DNA from: Lentibacillus amyloliquefaciens
Lineage (GTDB): Bacteria > Bacillota > Bacilli > Bacillales > Amphibacillaceae
Reading direction: 5' to 3'
Assembly (NCBI RefSeq): GCF_001307805.1
Contig: NZ_CP013862.1
Location: 310,001-374,000 of the forward strand
DNA length: 64,000 nucleotides
In this document: positions 1 to 9,152 of the stretch, piece after piece
Position numbering within the stretch: the stretch's first letter is position 1
Layout: each line of letters opens with the position of its first letter
Notes under the pieces: model-generated
Seen by the model: the letters and a program-made list of their open reading frames with translations, nothing else
Told to the model about the DNA's origin: nothing
The model's database searches: none
Made by a program: the position numbers and the translations under genes

Positions 1-366
1 GAGCCGACAGCAGCTGAAATAGCAAAAGAAATGGGTGTTGAGCACTCAGACATTGTTTTTGCGATGGATGCGATTCAGGATCCTGTTTCACTATTTGAAC
101 CGATTTATAATGATGGCGGTGATCCTATTTATGTCGTGGATCAGTTAAGCGATGACAAAGACAAAGATTCGATGTGGGTGGATAAACTTTCCTTGAAAGA
201 AGGCATGTATCAGCTCAATGACCGTGAAAAAATGATACTGAACAAACGTTTTTTCCAGGGAAAAACACAGATGGAAGTTGCTGATGAAATCGGTATATCG
301 CAAGCTCAGGTTTCCCGGTTAGAAAAGGCAGCTATCGATCAAATGAACAAAGAAATGTTTGAATGA
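1..366 (+). CDS. sigG: RNA polymerase forespore sigma factor SigG (C-terminal part)
   Basis: The reading frame is open from base 1 and enters from outside the window, so only the last 121 residues are present. They match the sigma-70 region 3/4 end of SigG: the segment DAIQDPVSLFEPIYNDGGDP, then the region 4 helix-turn-helix around KTQMEVADEIGISQAQVSRLE that reads the -35 box. SigG directs late forespore transcription during sporulation. The gene lies directly upstream of the ylm cluster, as in B. subtilis, and ends at a strong intrinsic terminator. SigF is the closest alternative, but the neighbourhood and the interdomain sequence favour SigG. Confidence 0.93.
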   Translation, partial: EPTAAEIAKEMGVEHSDIVFAMDAIQDPVSLFEPIYNDGGDPIYVVDQLSDDKDKDSMWVDKLSLKEGMYQLNDREKMILNKRFFQGKTQMEVADEIGISQAQVSRLEKAAIDQMNKEMFE

Positions 367-500
367 ATAAACCGGTTGATGTTCTGCATCAGGATTGAGG
401 CAGACAACGCACTTATCAAATTAAAGTCCATATGTTCAGCTTTTTGAAATGGAGGGGATATTTAATCATCTTTGTAAAAATAGCATATGACGATACTTAT

Positions 501-540
501 AATCGACGCCAAATCTTAATTGATTTGGCGTCGATTTTTT
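501..540 (+). terminator. Intrinsic terminator after sigG
   Basis: A perfect 15-bp stem (501-515 pairs with 522-536) with a 6-base loop is followed by a run of six T. It lies 135 bases after the sigG stop and closes that transcript. Confidence 0.93.
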
Positions 541-599
541 AATAAAAAACGTTGATTTGATTATAAAAGGGATTTGATCACAAATTTGTTGCTCTCCCC

Positions 600-690
600 C
601 CTCGCAGTTGATATAAACTGTGAGGTACTATCATAAATAATTGATTCAATGAGACCGCTCCGGAATGAAAAAGAATCATAATAATTCGGG
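600..690 (-). repeat. Degenerate solo copy of the composite repeat end
   Basis: Bases 601-627 match, in reverse orientation, the right terminal sequence of the repeat element at 8.2-8.6 kb at 25 of 27 positions, and form a small palindrome (TCGCAGTT paired with AACTGTGA). About 30 bases further on, 654-666 carries the ACCGCTCCGGAA sequence that also follows the left end of the element at 40.8 kb. No second arm is visible, so this looks like a decayed remnant. It occupies much of the 366-base gap between sigG and ylmC; the rest holds only the sigG terminator. Confidence 0.65.
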
Positions 691-732
691 CATCTGCCTG
701 CATATAAATTTATATAAGGCAGGTGAACCATT

Positions 733-1005
733 GTGATAACATTATCTGACTTGCAGATAAAAGAAGTTATTGTGATTAATGACGGCAGACGGCTTGGGCA
801 TATTGCCGACTTGGAAATAGATGGCAATATTGGAAAGATTACCGCATTGGTGCTCGATATTAAAGAAAAAAAATCAGGTTTCTTTGGTAAAGCTGATGAA
901 CTTATTATCCCCTGGAGTTATATTGAGGTGATAGGGTCTGATGTTATTTTAGTCAGAGAGGTTAACAGCCCTTCGCTTTATCCTGACCAGCAATTGCTCG
1001 AATAA
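733..1005 (+). CDS. ylmC: YlmC/YmxH family PRC-barrel protein
   Basis: This 90-residue protein has the YlmC/YmxH look: a short PRC-barrel-like beta domain beginning ITLSDLQIKEVIVINDGRRLG, with the GHIADLEID and ALVLDIKE strands and a C-terminal IIPWSYIEVIGSDVILV. It starts at GTG 733 behind the ribosome site AGGTGA. The family sits beside sporulation and division genes in Firmicutes; its biochemical role is not established. It is the first gene of the ylm cluster here. No catalytic residues are evident, and a binding or scaffold role is only an inference. Confidence 0.9.
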   Translation: MITLSDLQIKEVIVINDGRRLGHIADLEIDGNIGKITALVLDIKEKKSGFFGKADELIIPWSYIEVIGSDVILVREVNSPSLYPDQQLLE

Positions 1006-1060
1006 TCGCTAAAATATGCTAAAATGGTACAAGAATACGTGCAGCTAAGGAGGGCAGGAA

Positions 1061-1870
1061 ATGTCAGAACCGTTCCAAAAGCAAACAGAAATCAATTTAG
1101 CTATCGAAAAATGGCAGCAGCTTAACCCTGAACTGAAAGTAGGTTTTTCAACACGTAACGGCGGATACAGTGAATTGCCTTTTGATACATTAAATCTAGG
1201 TTTACATGTGCCGGATGCACGCGAAAATGTGATCGCCAATAGGCAAAAGCTTGCAGACACCACTTGCTTTCCTCTGGAATCATGGGTTTTGGGAGAACAG
1301 ACCCATCAGACAAACATTCATATTGTAAGCAGTGATGATAAAGGGAAAGGGTCAATGTCATATGACACATCATTAAAAAATATTGATGGACTGGTTACAG
1401 ACAAAAAAGGCATATTATGCACGTCATTTTTCGCAGATTGTGTGCCTCTATTTTTCTTTGATCCATCAACCGGATATATAGGGATTGCTCATGCGGGCTG
1501 GAAAGGAACCGTCAACCGAATTGGCGGCAAAATGATTGAAGCATTACAAACGGCAGGTGCTGATCCGAATAACATACTGGTAACGATTGGACCTTCTATT
1601 TCTTCTGCTCATTATGAAGTTGATGAACGGGTTGTCAGTCAGATTCCGAGTGAATTAGTCGAGAAATCTGTTGTCTCAAAGGACGATAATCACTTTTTGC
1701 TTGATTTAAAACAATTAAATAAGGAAATCCTTTTACAATACGGCATTTTAAGTCATAATATAGACATAACAAACTATTGCACATTCCGCGATGAATCATT
1801 GTTTTTTTCACATCGCCGTGATCAGGGCAAAACCGGAAGAATGCTGGGTTACATTGGTTATGTAAAATGA
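1061..1870 (+). CDS. pgeF: YfiH/YlmD family (PgeF-like) peptidoglycan editing factor / purine nucleoside phosphorylase homologue
   Basis: This 269-residue protein of the DUF152/LACC1 family (B. subtilis YlmD) carries the family motifs STRNGGYS near the N terminus, GEQTHQTN, a metal/active-site segment FADCVPLFF followed by HAGWKGT, and C-terminal FFSHRRDQGKTGRM. Relatives have been reported as purine nucleoside phosphorylase/adenosine deaminase and, in E. coli, as a factor limiting misincorporation into peptidoglycan precursors; which applies here is unknown. A good ribosome site (AAGGAGGG) precedes ATG 1061. It is followed closely by ylmE, consistent with one operon. Confidence 0.9.
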   Translation: MSEPFQKQTEINLAIEKWQQLNPELKVGFSTRNGGYSELPFDTLNLGLHVPDARENVIANRQKLADTTCFPLESWVLGEQTHQTNIHIVSSDDKGKGSMSYDTSLKNIDGLVTDKKGILCTSFFADCVPLFFFDPSTGYIGIAHAGWKGTVNRIGGKMIEALQTAGADPNNILVTIGPSISSAHYEVDERVVSQIPSELVEKSVVSKDDNHFLLDLKQLNKEILLQYGILSHNIDITNYCTFRDESLFFSHRRDQGKTGRMLGYIGYVK

Positions 1871-1887
1871 TTGAACGGGAGAGGACG

Positions 1888-2568
1888 ATGGATATAATGG
1901 ATGTAGCAACAAACTTGCGGCATATCAGACAAAATATTGAACAAGCCTGTGAAAAAAGTAATCGGAATCCTGAAGATATTACCATAATTGGTGTCACGAA
2001 ATATGTTACAATAGAACGAACGGAAGAGCTGATTAATGCAGGTATTAAAAATCTTGGCGAAAATCGGCTGGAAGGATTTCTCGATAAGCATGAATACATA
2101 CAGGATAAAGCAATATGGCATTTTATTGGTACATTGCAGTCCAGGAAAGTTAAAGAAGTGATTGGCAATGTTGATGTCATCCATTCTTTGGACAGGGTAT
2201 CACTGGCTAAAGAAATTAATAAGCGTGCTGCAGCACCGGTTGATTGTTTTGTCCAGGTGAATATAAGCGGTGAGGAATCCAAGCATGGGCTTGCACCTGA
2301 TGAGATATTATCGTTTATTAAGAAGATGGAGGTTTACAGCAATGTACGGGTCGCAGGATTAATGACAATGGCACCGCATATTGATGATGAAGATAAGCTT
2401 CGGAAGATTTTCAGGCAATTGGCTTCACTCAGAGACAGCATAAAAGCGGAACAATTGCCCTATGCCCCGTGTAACTACTTGTCAATGGGGATGAGCAATG
2501 ATTATCAGCTTGCTGTTGAAGAAGGCGCAACCCACATCCGGATTGGCTCCAGTCTCGTTGGATCCTAA
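1888..2568 (+). CDS. ylmE: YggS/YlmE family pyridoxal phosphate homeostasis protein
   Basis: This 226-residue PLP-binding protein of the YggS/COG0325 family has an alanine-racemase-like barrel without racemase activity. The lysine in IGVTKYV near residue 37 is the expected PLP Schiff-base residue; HFIGTLQSRK, GLMTMAPH and LSMGMSNDYQLAVEEGATHI are the other family blocks, and the C terminus IRIGSSLVG is typical. An in-frame ATG at 1867 overlaps ylmD, but ATG 1888 is preferred because GGGAGAGG lies just before it and the length then fits relatives. It is cotranscribed with sepF. Confidence 0.9.
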   Translation: MDIMDVATNLRHIRQNIEQACEKSNRNPEDITIIGVTKYVTIERTEELINAGIKNLGENRLEGFLDKHEYIQDKAIWHFIGTLQSRKVKEVIGNVDVIHSLDRVSLAKEINKRAAAPVDCFVQVNISGEESKHGLAPDEILSFIKKMEVYSNVRVAGLMTMAPHIDDEDKLRKIFRQLASLRDSIKAEQLPYAPCNYLSMGMSNDYQLAVEEGATHIRIGSSLVGS

Positions 2569-2586
2569 AATAAGAGGGGTGTAATG

Positions 2587-3021
2587 ATGAGTTTGAAAAA
2601 TAAAATTAAAACATTTTTCACGATGGAAGATGATTATGAGTATATTGAGCAGGAGGAAGAAATGAATACGAATGAACAGCCTGTAGGTTCAGGCGCGAAA
2701 AATGGAAACGTGGTAAACCTGACGACAATGCAGGGTCCATCTTCAAAAGTCGTTCTGTGTGAGCCGCGTAATTACAGTGAAGCACAGGAGATTGCCGACA
2801 ATGTCGTAAACAAACGGGCAGTTGTTATTAACCTCCAGCGGGTTGACACCCAACAAGCCAAACGAATTGTTGATTTCCTGAGTGGCACAGTATACGCCAT
2901 TAACGGCGATATCCAAAAACTTGGCGACGGGACATTTTTATGTACACCTGATAATGTAGAAGTGTCAGGTTCCATAACAGATTCCGTTGTGGAAGAAGAT
3001 GAATTCAGTAAAGGGTGGTAG
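2587..3021 (+). CDS. sepF: Cell division protein SepF
   Basis: This 144-residue protein starts with the short amphipathic membrane-binding helix ([19 protein letters not shown]), followed by an acidic linker and the SepF dimer domain ([35 protein letters not shown]). SepF tethers FtsZ to the membrane and bundles its filaments at the septum. ATG 2587 is preferred to the adjacent ATG 2584 because of its better spacing from AGAGGGGTG. Its place between ylmE and ylmG is the usual division-cluster order. Confidence 0.95.
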   Translation: MSLKNKIKTFFTMEDDYEYIEQEEEMNTNEQPVGSGAKNGNVVNLTTMQGPSSKVVLCEPRNYSEAQEIADNVVNKRAVVINLQRVDTQQAKRIVDFLSGTVYAINGDIQKLGDGTFLCTPDNVEVSGSITDSVVEEDEFSKGW

Positions 3022-3027
3022 CAATCT

Positions 3028-3291
3028 ATGCAATCGATACTCAGTTTATTATATCTTGCATTAGAGCTTTATAGTTTTGCTCTGATCATTTATATATTTA
3101 TGTCCTGGTTTCCAGGAGCACGCGAATCTTCATTTGGCGTCTTTTTAGCAAAAATATGCGAGCCTTATCTTGAACCGTTCAGAAAAATAATTCCACCGAT
3201 TGGCATGCTGGACATCTCCCCGATTGTCGCGATTTTTGTCCTCTATTTTGCGAGGGTCTTCGGTCTGCCTGTCCTGTTCAGCTGGTTCTAA
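3028..3291 (+). CDS. ylmG: YggT family membrane protein YlmG
   Basis: This 87-residue integral membrane protein of the YggT family has two hydrophobic segments (about residues 4-26 and 60-84) around the conserved loop [11 protein letters not shown] and [12 protein letters not shown]. The family is widespread next to sepF in Gram-positive bacteria and cyanobacteria and has been linked to division or envelope organisation; the molecular function is unknown. It begins six bases after the sepF stop. Confidence 0.92.
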   Translation: MQSILSLLYLALELYSFALIIYIFMSWFPGARESSFGVFLAKICEPYLEPFRKIIPPIGMLDISPIVAIFVLYFARVFGLPVLFSWF

Positions 3292-3304
3292 GAGGTTTGT
3301 GCTA

Positions 3305-4081
3305 ATGGATATTCACCAGCATTTCAGGCATGATGAACATCCCTTCATTGACCAGGTGTTATCCTGGATTGACGATGTTGAAAAAACTTACCAAATGAAG
3401 GTTACCGATTTTCTTGACCCAAGGGAGCAGCAGATTGTTGATATGTTGACAGGGACGAGCCTTGAGGAATTGAAGGTTTATAAGCATGGCGGCAGCAAAA
3501 ATGCTGAAAGACAGCGGGTTATCATTGCACCGATGTACGAAGAAGTGAAGGAAGACGCTTTTCAGCTGTCTTTACTTCAAGGGTCTTACAACGATAAGTT
3601 TATATCACTTGGCCACCGGGATGTTATGGGAGCGTTTTTATCCCAAGGAATCAAACGTCAGAAGCTTGGTGATATTCACGTTGAAGATGGGCTCATACAA
3701 ATTATCATGGGAAGTGAGATTGCGCCATTTGTGCTCACGAACCTGACTGCAATCAAACGGGCAAGAATTAAGCTGGAAGAACAGCCGCTTTCATACGTCA
3801 TGGAAAAAGAACCGAATTGGGACGAATCCAATCATATTGTCTCATCACTGCGATTGGACACAGTTGTAAAAGTCATCTACAAACTGCCGCGCAAAGACGC
3901 CGGGGAAATGATTAAAAAAGGACTTGTGAAGGTAAATTATAAAGTGACCGATGACCGTAAGTTGGTTCTGGAAGAAGGCGACATGATTTCGTTAAGAGGG
4001 AAAGGCCGCAGCAAAATCATTGGCATAAACGGCCGTACAAAAAAAGGTAAGGTCAATATCACAACAGGACAATTAAAATGA
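3305..4081 (+). CDS. ylmH: S4-domain RNA-binding protein YlmH
   Basis: This 258-residue YlmH family protein has an N-terminal region starting MDIHQHFRHDEHPFIDQVL and a C-terminal S4 RNA-binding fold (about residues 180-250, LRLDTVVKVIYKLPRKDAGE to ISLRGKGRSKI). The S4 part resembles that of ribosome-quality-control proteins, and YlmH of B. subtilis has been implicated in that pathway, where it would work with RqcH, also encoded in this window. The open frame extends further upstream across ylmG, but ATG 3305 behind AAGAGGT is the sensible start. Confidence 0.92.
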   Translation: MDIHQHFRHDEHPFIDQVLSWIDDVEKTYQMKVTDFLDPREQQIVDMLTGTSLEELKVYKHGGSKNAERQRVIIAPMYEEVKEDAFQLSLLQGSYNDKFISLGHRDVMGAFLSQGIKRQKLGDIHVEDGLIQIIMGSEIAPFVLTNLTAIKRARIKLEEQPLSYVMEKEPNWDESNHIVSSLRLDTVVKVIYKLPRKDAGEMIKKGLVKVNYKVTDDRKLVLEEGDMISLRGKGRSKIIGINGRTKKGKVNITTGQLK

Positions 4082-4103
4082 TGTCAATAAACTTGCAGGA
4101 TTT

Positions 4104-4132
4104 TTTGTTTTTATGTCGAAATAATGTATAAT
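4104..4132 (+). promoter_or_regulatory. Candidate sigma-A promoter for divIVA
   Basis: A consensus -10 box TATAAT at 4127-4132 lies 112 bases before divIVA; 17 bases upstream is a weak -35, TTTGTT at 4104. The gap between ylmH and divIVA (162 bases) is much longer than the others in the cluster, which fits an extra promoter. Confidence 0.55.
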
Positions 4133-4243
4133 AGTGTGTGTTCAAAAGAGAATGATTTACTGGATTTTTTGAATAACATTATGATATGAATTCATCGATA
4201 TTATTTTATTTTACCTGTCATACCATTTAAGGAGGTGGCCTGT

Positions 4244-4771
4244 GTGGCATTAACACCCTTGGATATTCATAATAAAGAGTTTACAAGAAGCTTTCGCGGA
4301 TATGATGAGGATGAGGTCAATGACTTTTTGGATCAGATTATCAAAGACTATGAAATGTCGATCCGCGAGAAAAAAGACTTACAGGAAAAAGTAGAACAAT
4401 TAAATGAGAAACTGGGACATTTCACAAATATTGAAAGCACATTGAACAACTCAATTCTGATTGCACAAGAAACAGCTGAAGAATTAAAAGGAAACGCTCA
4501 AAAAGAATCCAAGTTAATTATCAAAGAAGCCGAAAAGAATGCAGACCGTATTGTTAACGAAGCATTAAATAAATCGCGCAGAATTGAAATGGATATTGAA
4601 GAATTGAAAAAACAGGCAAAAGTGTTCCGCACCCGATTGAAAATGCTTGTGGAAGCACAGCTGGATGTTATTGATGCGAACGACTGGGAAGGATTATTTG
4701 AAGAAGAAAATGATGAAGAAACTGAAGAGAACTTAAGTGATGCACCTGACTATGCAGAATCCAAGGCATAG
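4244..4771 (+). CDS. divIVA: Cell division initiation / polar-curvature protein DivIVA
   Basis: This 175-residue coiled-coil protein has the DivIVA N-terminal membrane-binding motif LTPLDIHNKEFTRSFRGYDE and long heptad-rich segments (residues about 30-140, with KEAEKNADRIVNEALNKSRR). DivIVA marks negatively curved membrane at poles and septa and recruits division and sporulation factors. GTG 4244 is chosen: AAGGAGGT ends seven bases before it, while GTG 4235 overlaps that site. The acidic tail is ordinary. It closes the ylm cluster. Confidence 0.96.
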   Translation: MALTPLDIHNKEFTRSFRGYDEDEVNDFLDQIIKDYEMSIREKKDLQEKVEQLNEKLGHFTNIESTLNNSILIAQETAEELKGNAQKESKLIIKEAEKNADRIVNEALNKSRRIEMDIEELKKQAKVFRTRLKMLVEAQLDVIDANDWEGLFEEENDEETEENLSDAPDYAESKA

Positions 4772-4774
4772 ACC

Positions 4775-4803
4775 TTGACGCCTGTTAGCAATTTACATAT
4801 AAT
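4775..4803 (+). promoter_or_regulatory. Sigma-A promoter of ileS
   Basis: TTGACG at 4775-4780 and TATAAT at 4798-4803 are separated by exactly 17 bases, just upstream of the T-box leader. The -35 box begins only four bases after the divIVA stop. Confidence 0.85.
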
Positions 4804-4825
4804 ACTCGTATATAATTATGAATTA

Positions 4826-5067
4826 TGATGACGGAGCCAGTAGGAATGACTGACTGTTTTAGCGAATCAGGGTTGGTGAAAGCCTGATACAGCAAGCCAT
4901 TCTGAACATCACTCCTGAGTATCCGCTTTGAAGCCGAGTAGAAGCGGACGATTGATTCACGTTACGAATTTCGAGTGAATTTAAATGAATCGGTTGATGA
5001 TGTTTAAATTTATGAGGGTGGTACCGCGAGTCTTCTCGTCCCTTTGGGGATTGGAAGGCTTTTTTAA
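4826..5067 (+). promoter_or_regulatory. T-box riboswitch, isoleucine specific
   Basis: This is a tRNA-sensing leader. The stem I base carries the AGTAGGAATGA-type sequence at 4839, the specifier loop GAACATCA has the Ile codon ATC at 4908-4910, and the T-box core GAGGGTGGTACCGCG lies at 5014-5028. The terminator arm follows (5028-5067), ending in GGCTTTTTT. Uncharged tRNA-Ile should pair with the specifier and the T-box bulge and allow read-through into ileS. Unusually, 220 bases separate the terminator from the start codon. Confidence 0.92.
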
Positions 5068-5288
5068 TGCTATAAGTCATTTTAAGTGCTGTTAACCTTT
5101 ATGGCTGATTTTCATGAAGAAAAAGGGTTTTTGTGGCAGCGGTATATTCCAAGCACCGCAGATCACAGGCAATAAACCATCCGATTTGGTTTGGCACATG
5201 GTCTCGGGACGAATTGCCCGCCAAGGCAATAAACCCTCCATAAAGGCTGGTATCGTTTCAAATTTAGAAAAATAAGGAGGAAATCAAA

Positions 5289-8045
5289 TTGGATTATAAA
5301 GACACATTATTGATGCCCAAAACAAAATTTCCAATGCGTGGCAATTTGCCGAATAAAGAACCTGAACGTCAGAAAAAATGGGAAGAAAACCGGATATATG
5401 AAAAAGGGCAGGAACGTACGAAAGGACGTCCGCTTTTCATTTTGCATGACGGACCTCCGTATGCAAATGGTGATTTGCATATCGGGCATGCCCTGAATAA
5501 AATATTGAAAGATTTTATCACACGATACAGATCAATGAGCGGGTACCATGCACCATATGTGCCTGGGTGGGATACACATGGCCTCCCTGTTGAAACTGCT
5601 TTAACCAAAAAGAAAAAAGTCGACCGCAAAAAAATGAGCATTGCGGAATTCAGACAAAAGTGTGCCGAATACGCCATGGGTCAGCTCGATAACCAGCGTG
5701 AACAGTTTAAAAAGTTTGGCGTCCGAGGTGATTGGGATAATCCTTATATCACGTTGACAAAAGATTATGAAGCAGCTCAGATCAAAGTGTTCGGTGAAAT
5801 GGCCAAAAAAGGCTATATCTATAGGGGACTGAAGCCTGTATATTGGTCACCATCTTCTGAGTCGGCATTGGCAGAAGCGGAAATTGAATATCATGATAAA
5901 CGCTCGCCGTCCATCTATGTTGCGTTTGATGTGACAGATGGCAAAGGTGTGCTTGATGGTGATGAGAAAATCATTATCTGGACGACAACACCATGGACGA
6001 TTCCAGCCAACCTGGGTATTGCACTGCATCCTGAACTGGAATATGCAGTCGTTAAAGTCAATGGTGAGAAATATGTAATCGCCCATGAACTGCTGGAAAC
6101 AATGACAGAAGAACTGGAATGGGAAAATCCGGAAGTCATCAAAACGTTCAAGGGAGAAGAAGCGGATAAAGTCGTTGCCAAACACCCTTTTTATGACCGT
6201 GATTCACTTGTGATGCTGGGCGAACATGTAACGACAGACGCGGGAACCGGCTGTGTTCACACAGCGCCGGGACACGGTGAAGATGACTTCTATATGTCGC
6301 GGGAGTATGGTATTGAACCACTGTCACCGGTTAATTATCAAGGTTATTTCACTAATGAGGCGCCCGGTCTTGAAGGCGAGTTTTATGATAAAGCGAATAA
6401 AACAATAACCGAAAAGCTGGAAGAGACAGGAGCACTTCTTAAACTGTCATTTATTACGCACTCGTATCCGCATGACTGGCGGACGAAAAAGCCGACGATT
6501 TTCCGTGCGACTTCACAGTGGTTCGCATCCATCAAGGACTTCCGCGAAAATATCCTTGAGGAAATCAATCGAATCAATTGGTATCCTGCCTGGGGTGAAA
6601 CACGGCTGTACAACATGGTTCGTGATCGTGAAGACTGGTGTATTTCCCGGCAGCGGACATGGGGTGTGCCGATTCCAGTGTTTTATGCCGAAGACGGAAC
6701 CCCGATTATCAATAATGAAACGGTTGAACATGTTTCCAAATTATTTGCTGAGCACGGCTCAAACGTATGGTTTGAACGGGAAGCAAAAGATTTATTGCCT
6801 GAAGGGTTTGCCTCTGAACATAGCCCAAATGGCAAGTTCACGAAAGAAACGGATATCATGGATGTCTGGTTCGACTCCGGTTCGTCTCATGAAGCTGTGC
6901 TAATGGGCCGGGAAGATCACAAGCGTCCGGCTGATGTTTATCTTGAAGGAAGCGACCAGTATCGCGGCTGGTTCAATTCATCCATCTCAACGGCGGTCGC
7001 TGTTACAGGCAGAGCACCATATGAAACAATTGTCAGCCACGGCTTTACTTTGGATGGTAATGGCCGTAAAATGAGTAAATCACTCGGCAATGTCATGGAT
7101 CCGTTAAAAATTCAAAAGCAGCTAGGAATTGATATTCTGCGCTTGTGGGTTTCTTCAGTTGACTATCAGGCAGACGTCCGGATTTCACAGGAGATTCTGA
7201 AGCAAATTTCAGAAGTATACCGGAAAATCCGTAATACAATCCGGTTCATGCTTGGCAACCTTGCAGACTTCAATCCGGAGACAGATGCGTTGCCTGAAGC
7301 GGAGATGGGAGAAGTCGACCGTTATATGCTGCATCGTCTGCAGGGATTGACGAAAGACGTAAGGAATAGCTATGACGTCTATGAATACTCACCAATCTAT
7401 TCACGTATTCATAATTTCTGTACAATTGACTTAAGTTCATTCTATCTTGATTTTGCCAAAGATATTTTATATATTGAACCAGCAGATAGTCACAACCGCA
7501 GAAGTATCCAGACAGCTTATTATGAGATTGTGACAACACTGGTAAAACTATTGACACCGATCATTCCGCATACGACTGATGAAATGTGGGAATATATACC
7601 CCACGTCCAAGAGGAAAGTGTGCAGTTGACAGATATCCCGGAACCAAGGAACATCACCGGATTTGATCAGCTTGACGATAAATGGGATCATTTCATGAAC
7701 ATTCGCGATGACGTGCTGAAAGCGTTGGAAGAAGCCCGGGAAGACAAAGTCATCGGCAAATCGCTTGAAGCCAAAATAACCATCGTTCCAAAAGATAACA
7801 AAACAAAGGAAGTGCTTAAAGGAATCGATGATGTGCATCAGTTATTCATCGTTTCAGAAGCAGACATAACGGATAATGCTTCTGATGTGAATGAATACCA
7901 TTATGTGGATGTTCACGTTGAAAAACATCCAGGTGAAAAATGTGCACGCTGCTGGACAGCTTCGGAAACGGTCGGCAGCGATCATGACCACCCGGACTTA
8001 TGTTCACGCTGTGCCGGTATCGTGGGCGAGCATTACAGTGCATAA
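5289..8045 (+). CDS. ileS: Isoleucyl-tRNA synthetase
   Basis: This 918-residue class I synthetase charges tRNA-Ile. HIGH is at residues 64-67, KMSKS at 594-598, the editing (CP1) domain with the [12 protein letters not shown] segment lies between them, and a C-terminal zinc site has CARCWTA and CSRCAG. Its length is that of the bacterial, mupirocin-sensitive type. It starts at TTG 5289 behind a strong AAGGAGG. It forms its own T-box-controlled unit and is followed by an intrinsic terminator. Confidence 0.97.
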   Translation: MDYKDTLLMPKTKFPMRGNLPNKEPERQKKWEENRIYEKGQERTKGRPLFILHDGPPYANGDLHIGHALNKILKDFITRYRSMSGYHAPYVPGWDTHGLPVETALTKKKKVDRKKMSIAEFRQKCAEYAMGQLDNQREQFKKFGVRGDWDNPYITLTKDYEAAQIKVFGEMAKKGYIYRGLKPVYWSPSSESALAEAEIEYHDKRSPSIYVAFDVTDGKGVLDGDEKIIIWTTTPWTIPANLGIALHPELEYAVVKVNGEKYVIAHELLETMTEELEWENPEVIKTFKGEEADKVVAKHPFYDRDSLVMLGEHVTTDAGTGCVHTAPGHGEDDFYMSREYGIEPLSPVNYQGYFTNEAPGLEGEFYDKANKTITEKLEETGALLKLSFITHSYPHDWRTKKPTIFRATSQWFASIKDFRENILEEINRINWYPAWGETRLYNMVRDREDWCISRQRTWGVPIPVFYAEDGTPIINNETVEHVSKLFAEHGSNVWFEREAKDLLPEGFASEHSPNGKFTKETDIMDVWFDSGSSHEAVLMGREDHKRPADVYLEGSDQYRGWFNSSISTAVAVTGRAPYETIVSHGFTLDGNGRKMSKSLGNVMDPLKIQKQLGIDILRLWVSSVDYQADVRISQEILKQISEVYRKIRNTIRFMLGNLADFNPETDALPEAEMGEVDRYMLHRLQGLTKDVRNSYDVYEYSPIYSRIHNFCTIDLSSFYLDFAKDILYIEPADSHNRRSIQTAYYEIVTTLVKLLTPIIPHTTDEMWEYIPHVQEESVQLTDIPEPRNITGFDQLDDKWDHFMNIRDDVLKALEEAREDKVIGKSLEAKITIVPKDNKTKEVLKGIDDVHQLFIVSEADITDNASDVNEYHYVDVHVEKHPGEKCARCWTASETVGSDHDHPDLCSRCAGIVGEHYSA

Positions 8046-8049
8046 GTTA

Positions 8050-8088
8050 AAAAGCGCCTATCCCTTTACAGGATAAGGCGTTTTTTAA
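8050..8088 (+). terminator. Intrinsic terminator after ileS
   Basis: The stem CGCCTATCC / GGATAAGGCG with one bulged base is followed by TTTTTT, five bases beyond the ileS stop. Confidence 0.85.
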
Positions 8089-8144
8089 CTTTTTGTGGTA
8101 AAATACTGACGACGCCTTTAAAATGTACAACAGGTGATAAGAAA

Positions 8145-8632
8145 GTTGTTTTTGACACTTAATCCATATAATGCGACGTAAAGTCTTATTTTGGGGAAGC
8201 TTCCTGGCGACGCAGCTGGAATATGCTCGCTTTCCGTGGGCTCACCACGAGCCTTCTCGTTCGCAAAAAACCGCTCACTGCGGGGTCTCTTAGGCTCGCT
8301 GTCCCACAGGAGTCTCACATATTCCAGCTGCTGATGTGAGTGTTTAAATAACGCTACTCATTAAAATAGATAACTGCAATGCACACTTCCCAGCGTAGGC
8401 AATATACTAGAGACTCCTATGGGAACAGCACGTGTCGTGACGCCCCGCAAGAAAGCGGTCTTTGCTTTCTGAGGAGGCTGAGGCCGTGCCCATGGAAAGC
8501 GGAGTATATTGCCGAAGCGTCTTTAAGTGCTTAGCGTTAAGGGAGAAAGCTTCCCTAGTGAGAATTTTCATTACTTCGCAGTTTATATCAACTGCGAGGA
8601 TAGATAGTAATAAAATTTACGAAAAAGCTCAA
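8145..8632. repeat. Composite inverted-repeat element 1 (MITE-like)
   Basis: This fills the 612-base gap between ileS and lspA. Its ends (about 8164-8183 and 8568-8589) are imperfect inverted repeats around TTACTTCGCAGTTTAT. Inside are two hairpin-capable arms: 8213-8330, closed by the perfect 13-bp pair CAGCTGGAATATG / CATATTCCAGCTG, and 8398-8513, closed by GGCAATATACT / AGTATATTGCC. The arms are homologous to each other in opposite orientation (shared GAGACTCCT, TGGGA, CGGAAAGCG blocks). No transposase or plausible gene lies inside. A relative lies at 40.75-41.1 kb. In B. subtilis this position carries ylyA. Confidence 0.75.
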
Positions 8633-8657
8633 GGTTAAGATAAACGGAGGAGAAGGA

Positions 8658-9152
8658 ATGTTTTTATATTACATATTGGCACTGCTTGTTATAGCAATTG
8701 ACCAGTTGTCCAAGTGGGTTGTTGTGAAGACGATGGAACTTGGTGAACAGATAACGGTCATCGATAATTTTTTCTATTTAACATCACATCGCAATAGTGG
8801 GGCAGCCTGGGGCATCCTGCAGGGTCAAATGGGGTTTTTCTATGTTATCACTGTCGTTGTCGTTATAGGACTTATTTATTTCATGCAAAAATATGCCAGG
8901 GAGAGTAAGCTTCTCGCAATCGCTCTAAGTTTAATACTCGGAGGTGCAATCGGGAACTTTATTGACCGGCTGTTCATGAAAGAAGTGGTTGATTTCTTTG
9001 ATTTTATCATTTTCGGGTATGATTATCCGATATTTAATATAGCAGATTCAGCCTTAGTCGTTGGCGTTATTTTAGTGATTATTATAACCATCATTGATGA
9101 ACGAAAGGAAAAGCTTAAAAATGACTCAACAGCACAAAGTAACCGAAACTGA
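8658..9152 (+). CDS. lspA: Lipoprotein signal peptidase (signal peptidase II)
   Basis: This 164-residue polytopic membrane aspartyl protease removes the signal peptide of prolipoproteins after diacylglyceryl modification. Four hydrophobic segments are visible; IDQLSKW opens the first, and the two catalytic aspartates lie in GNFIDRLF and [20 protein letters not shown] precedes ATG 8658. The 3' end overlaps the next gene by 32 bases, implying coupled translation. The composite repeat separates it from ileS. Confidence 0.97.
   Translation: MFLYYILALLVIAIDQLSKWVVVKTMELGEQITVIDNFFYLTSHRNSGAAWGILQGQMGFFYVITVVVVIGLIYFMQKYARESKLLAIALSLILGGAIGNFIDRLFMKEVVDFFDFIIFGYDYPIFNIADSALVVGVILVIIITIIDERKEKLKNDSTAQSNRN

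Noticed and set aside
1635..2282. A 215-codon open frame on the minus strand
   Set aside because: It lies wholly antisense to pgeF and ylmE, has no ribosome site or family resemblance, and the plus-strand genes are certain.
6472..6903. A 143-codon plus-strand frame inside ileS
   Set aside because: It is an alternative frame of the synthetase, with no start site.
8118..8318. A 66-codon minus-strand open frame inside element 1
   Set aside because: Its coding sequence is made of the hairpin arm and shows no start signal or protein similarity.
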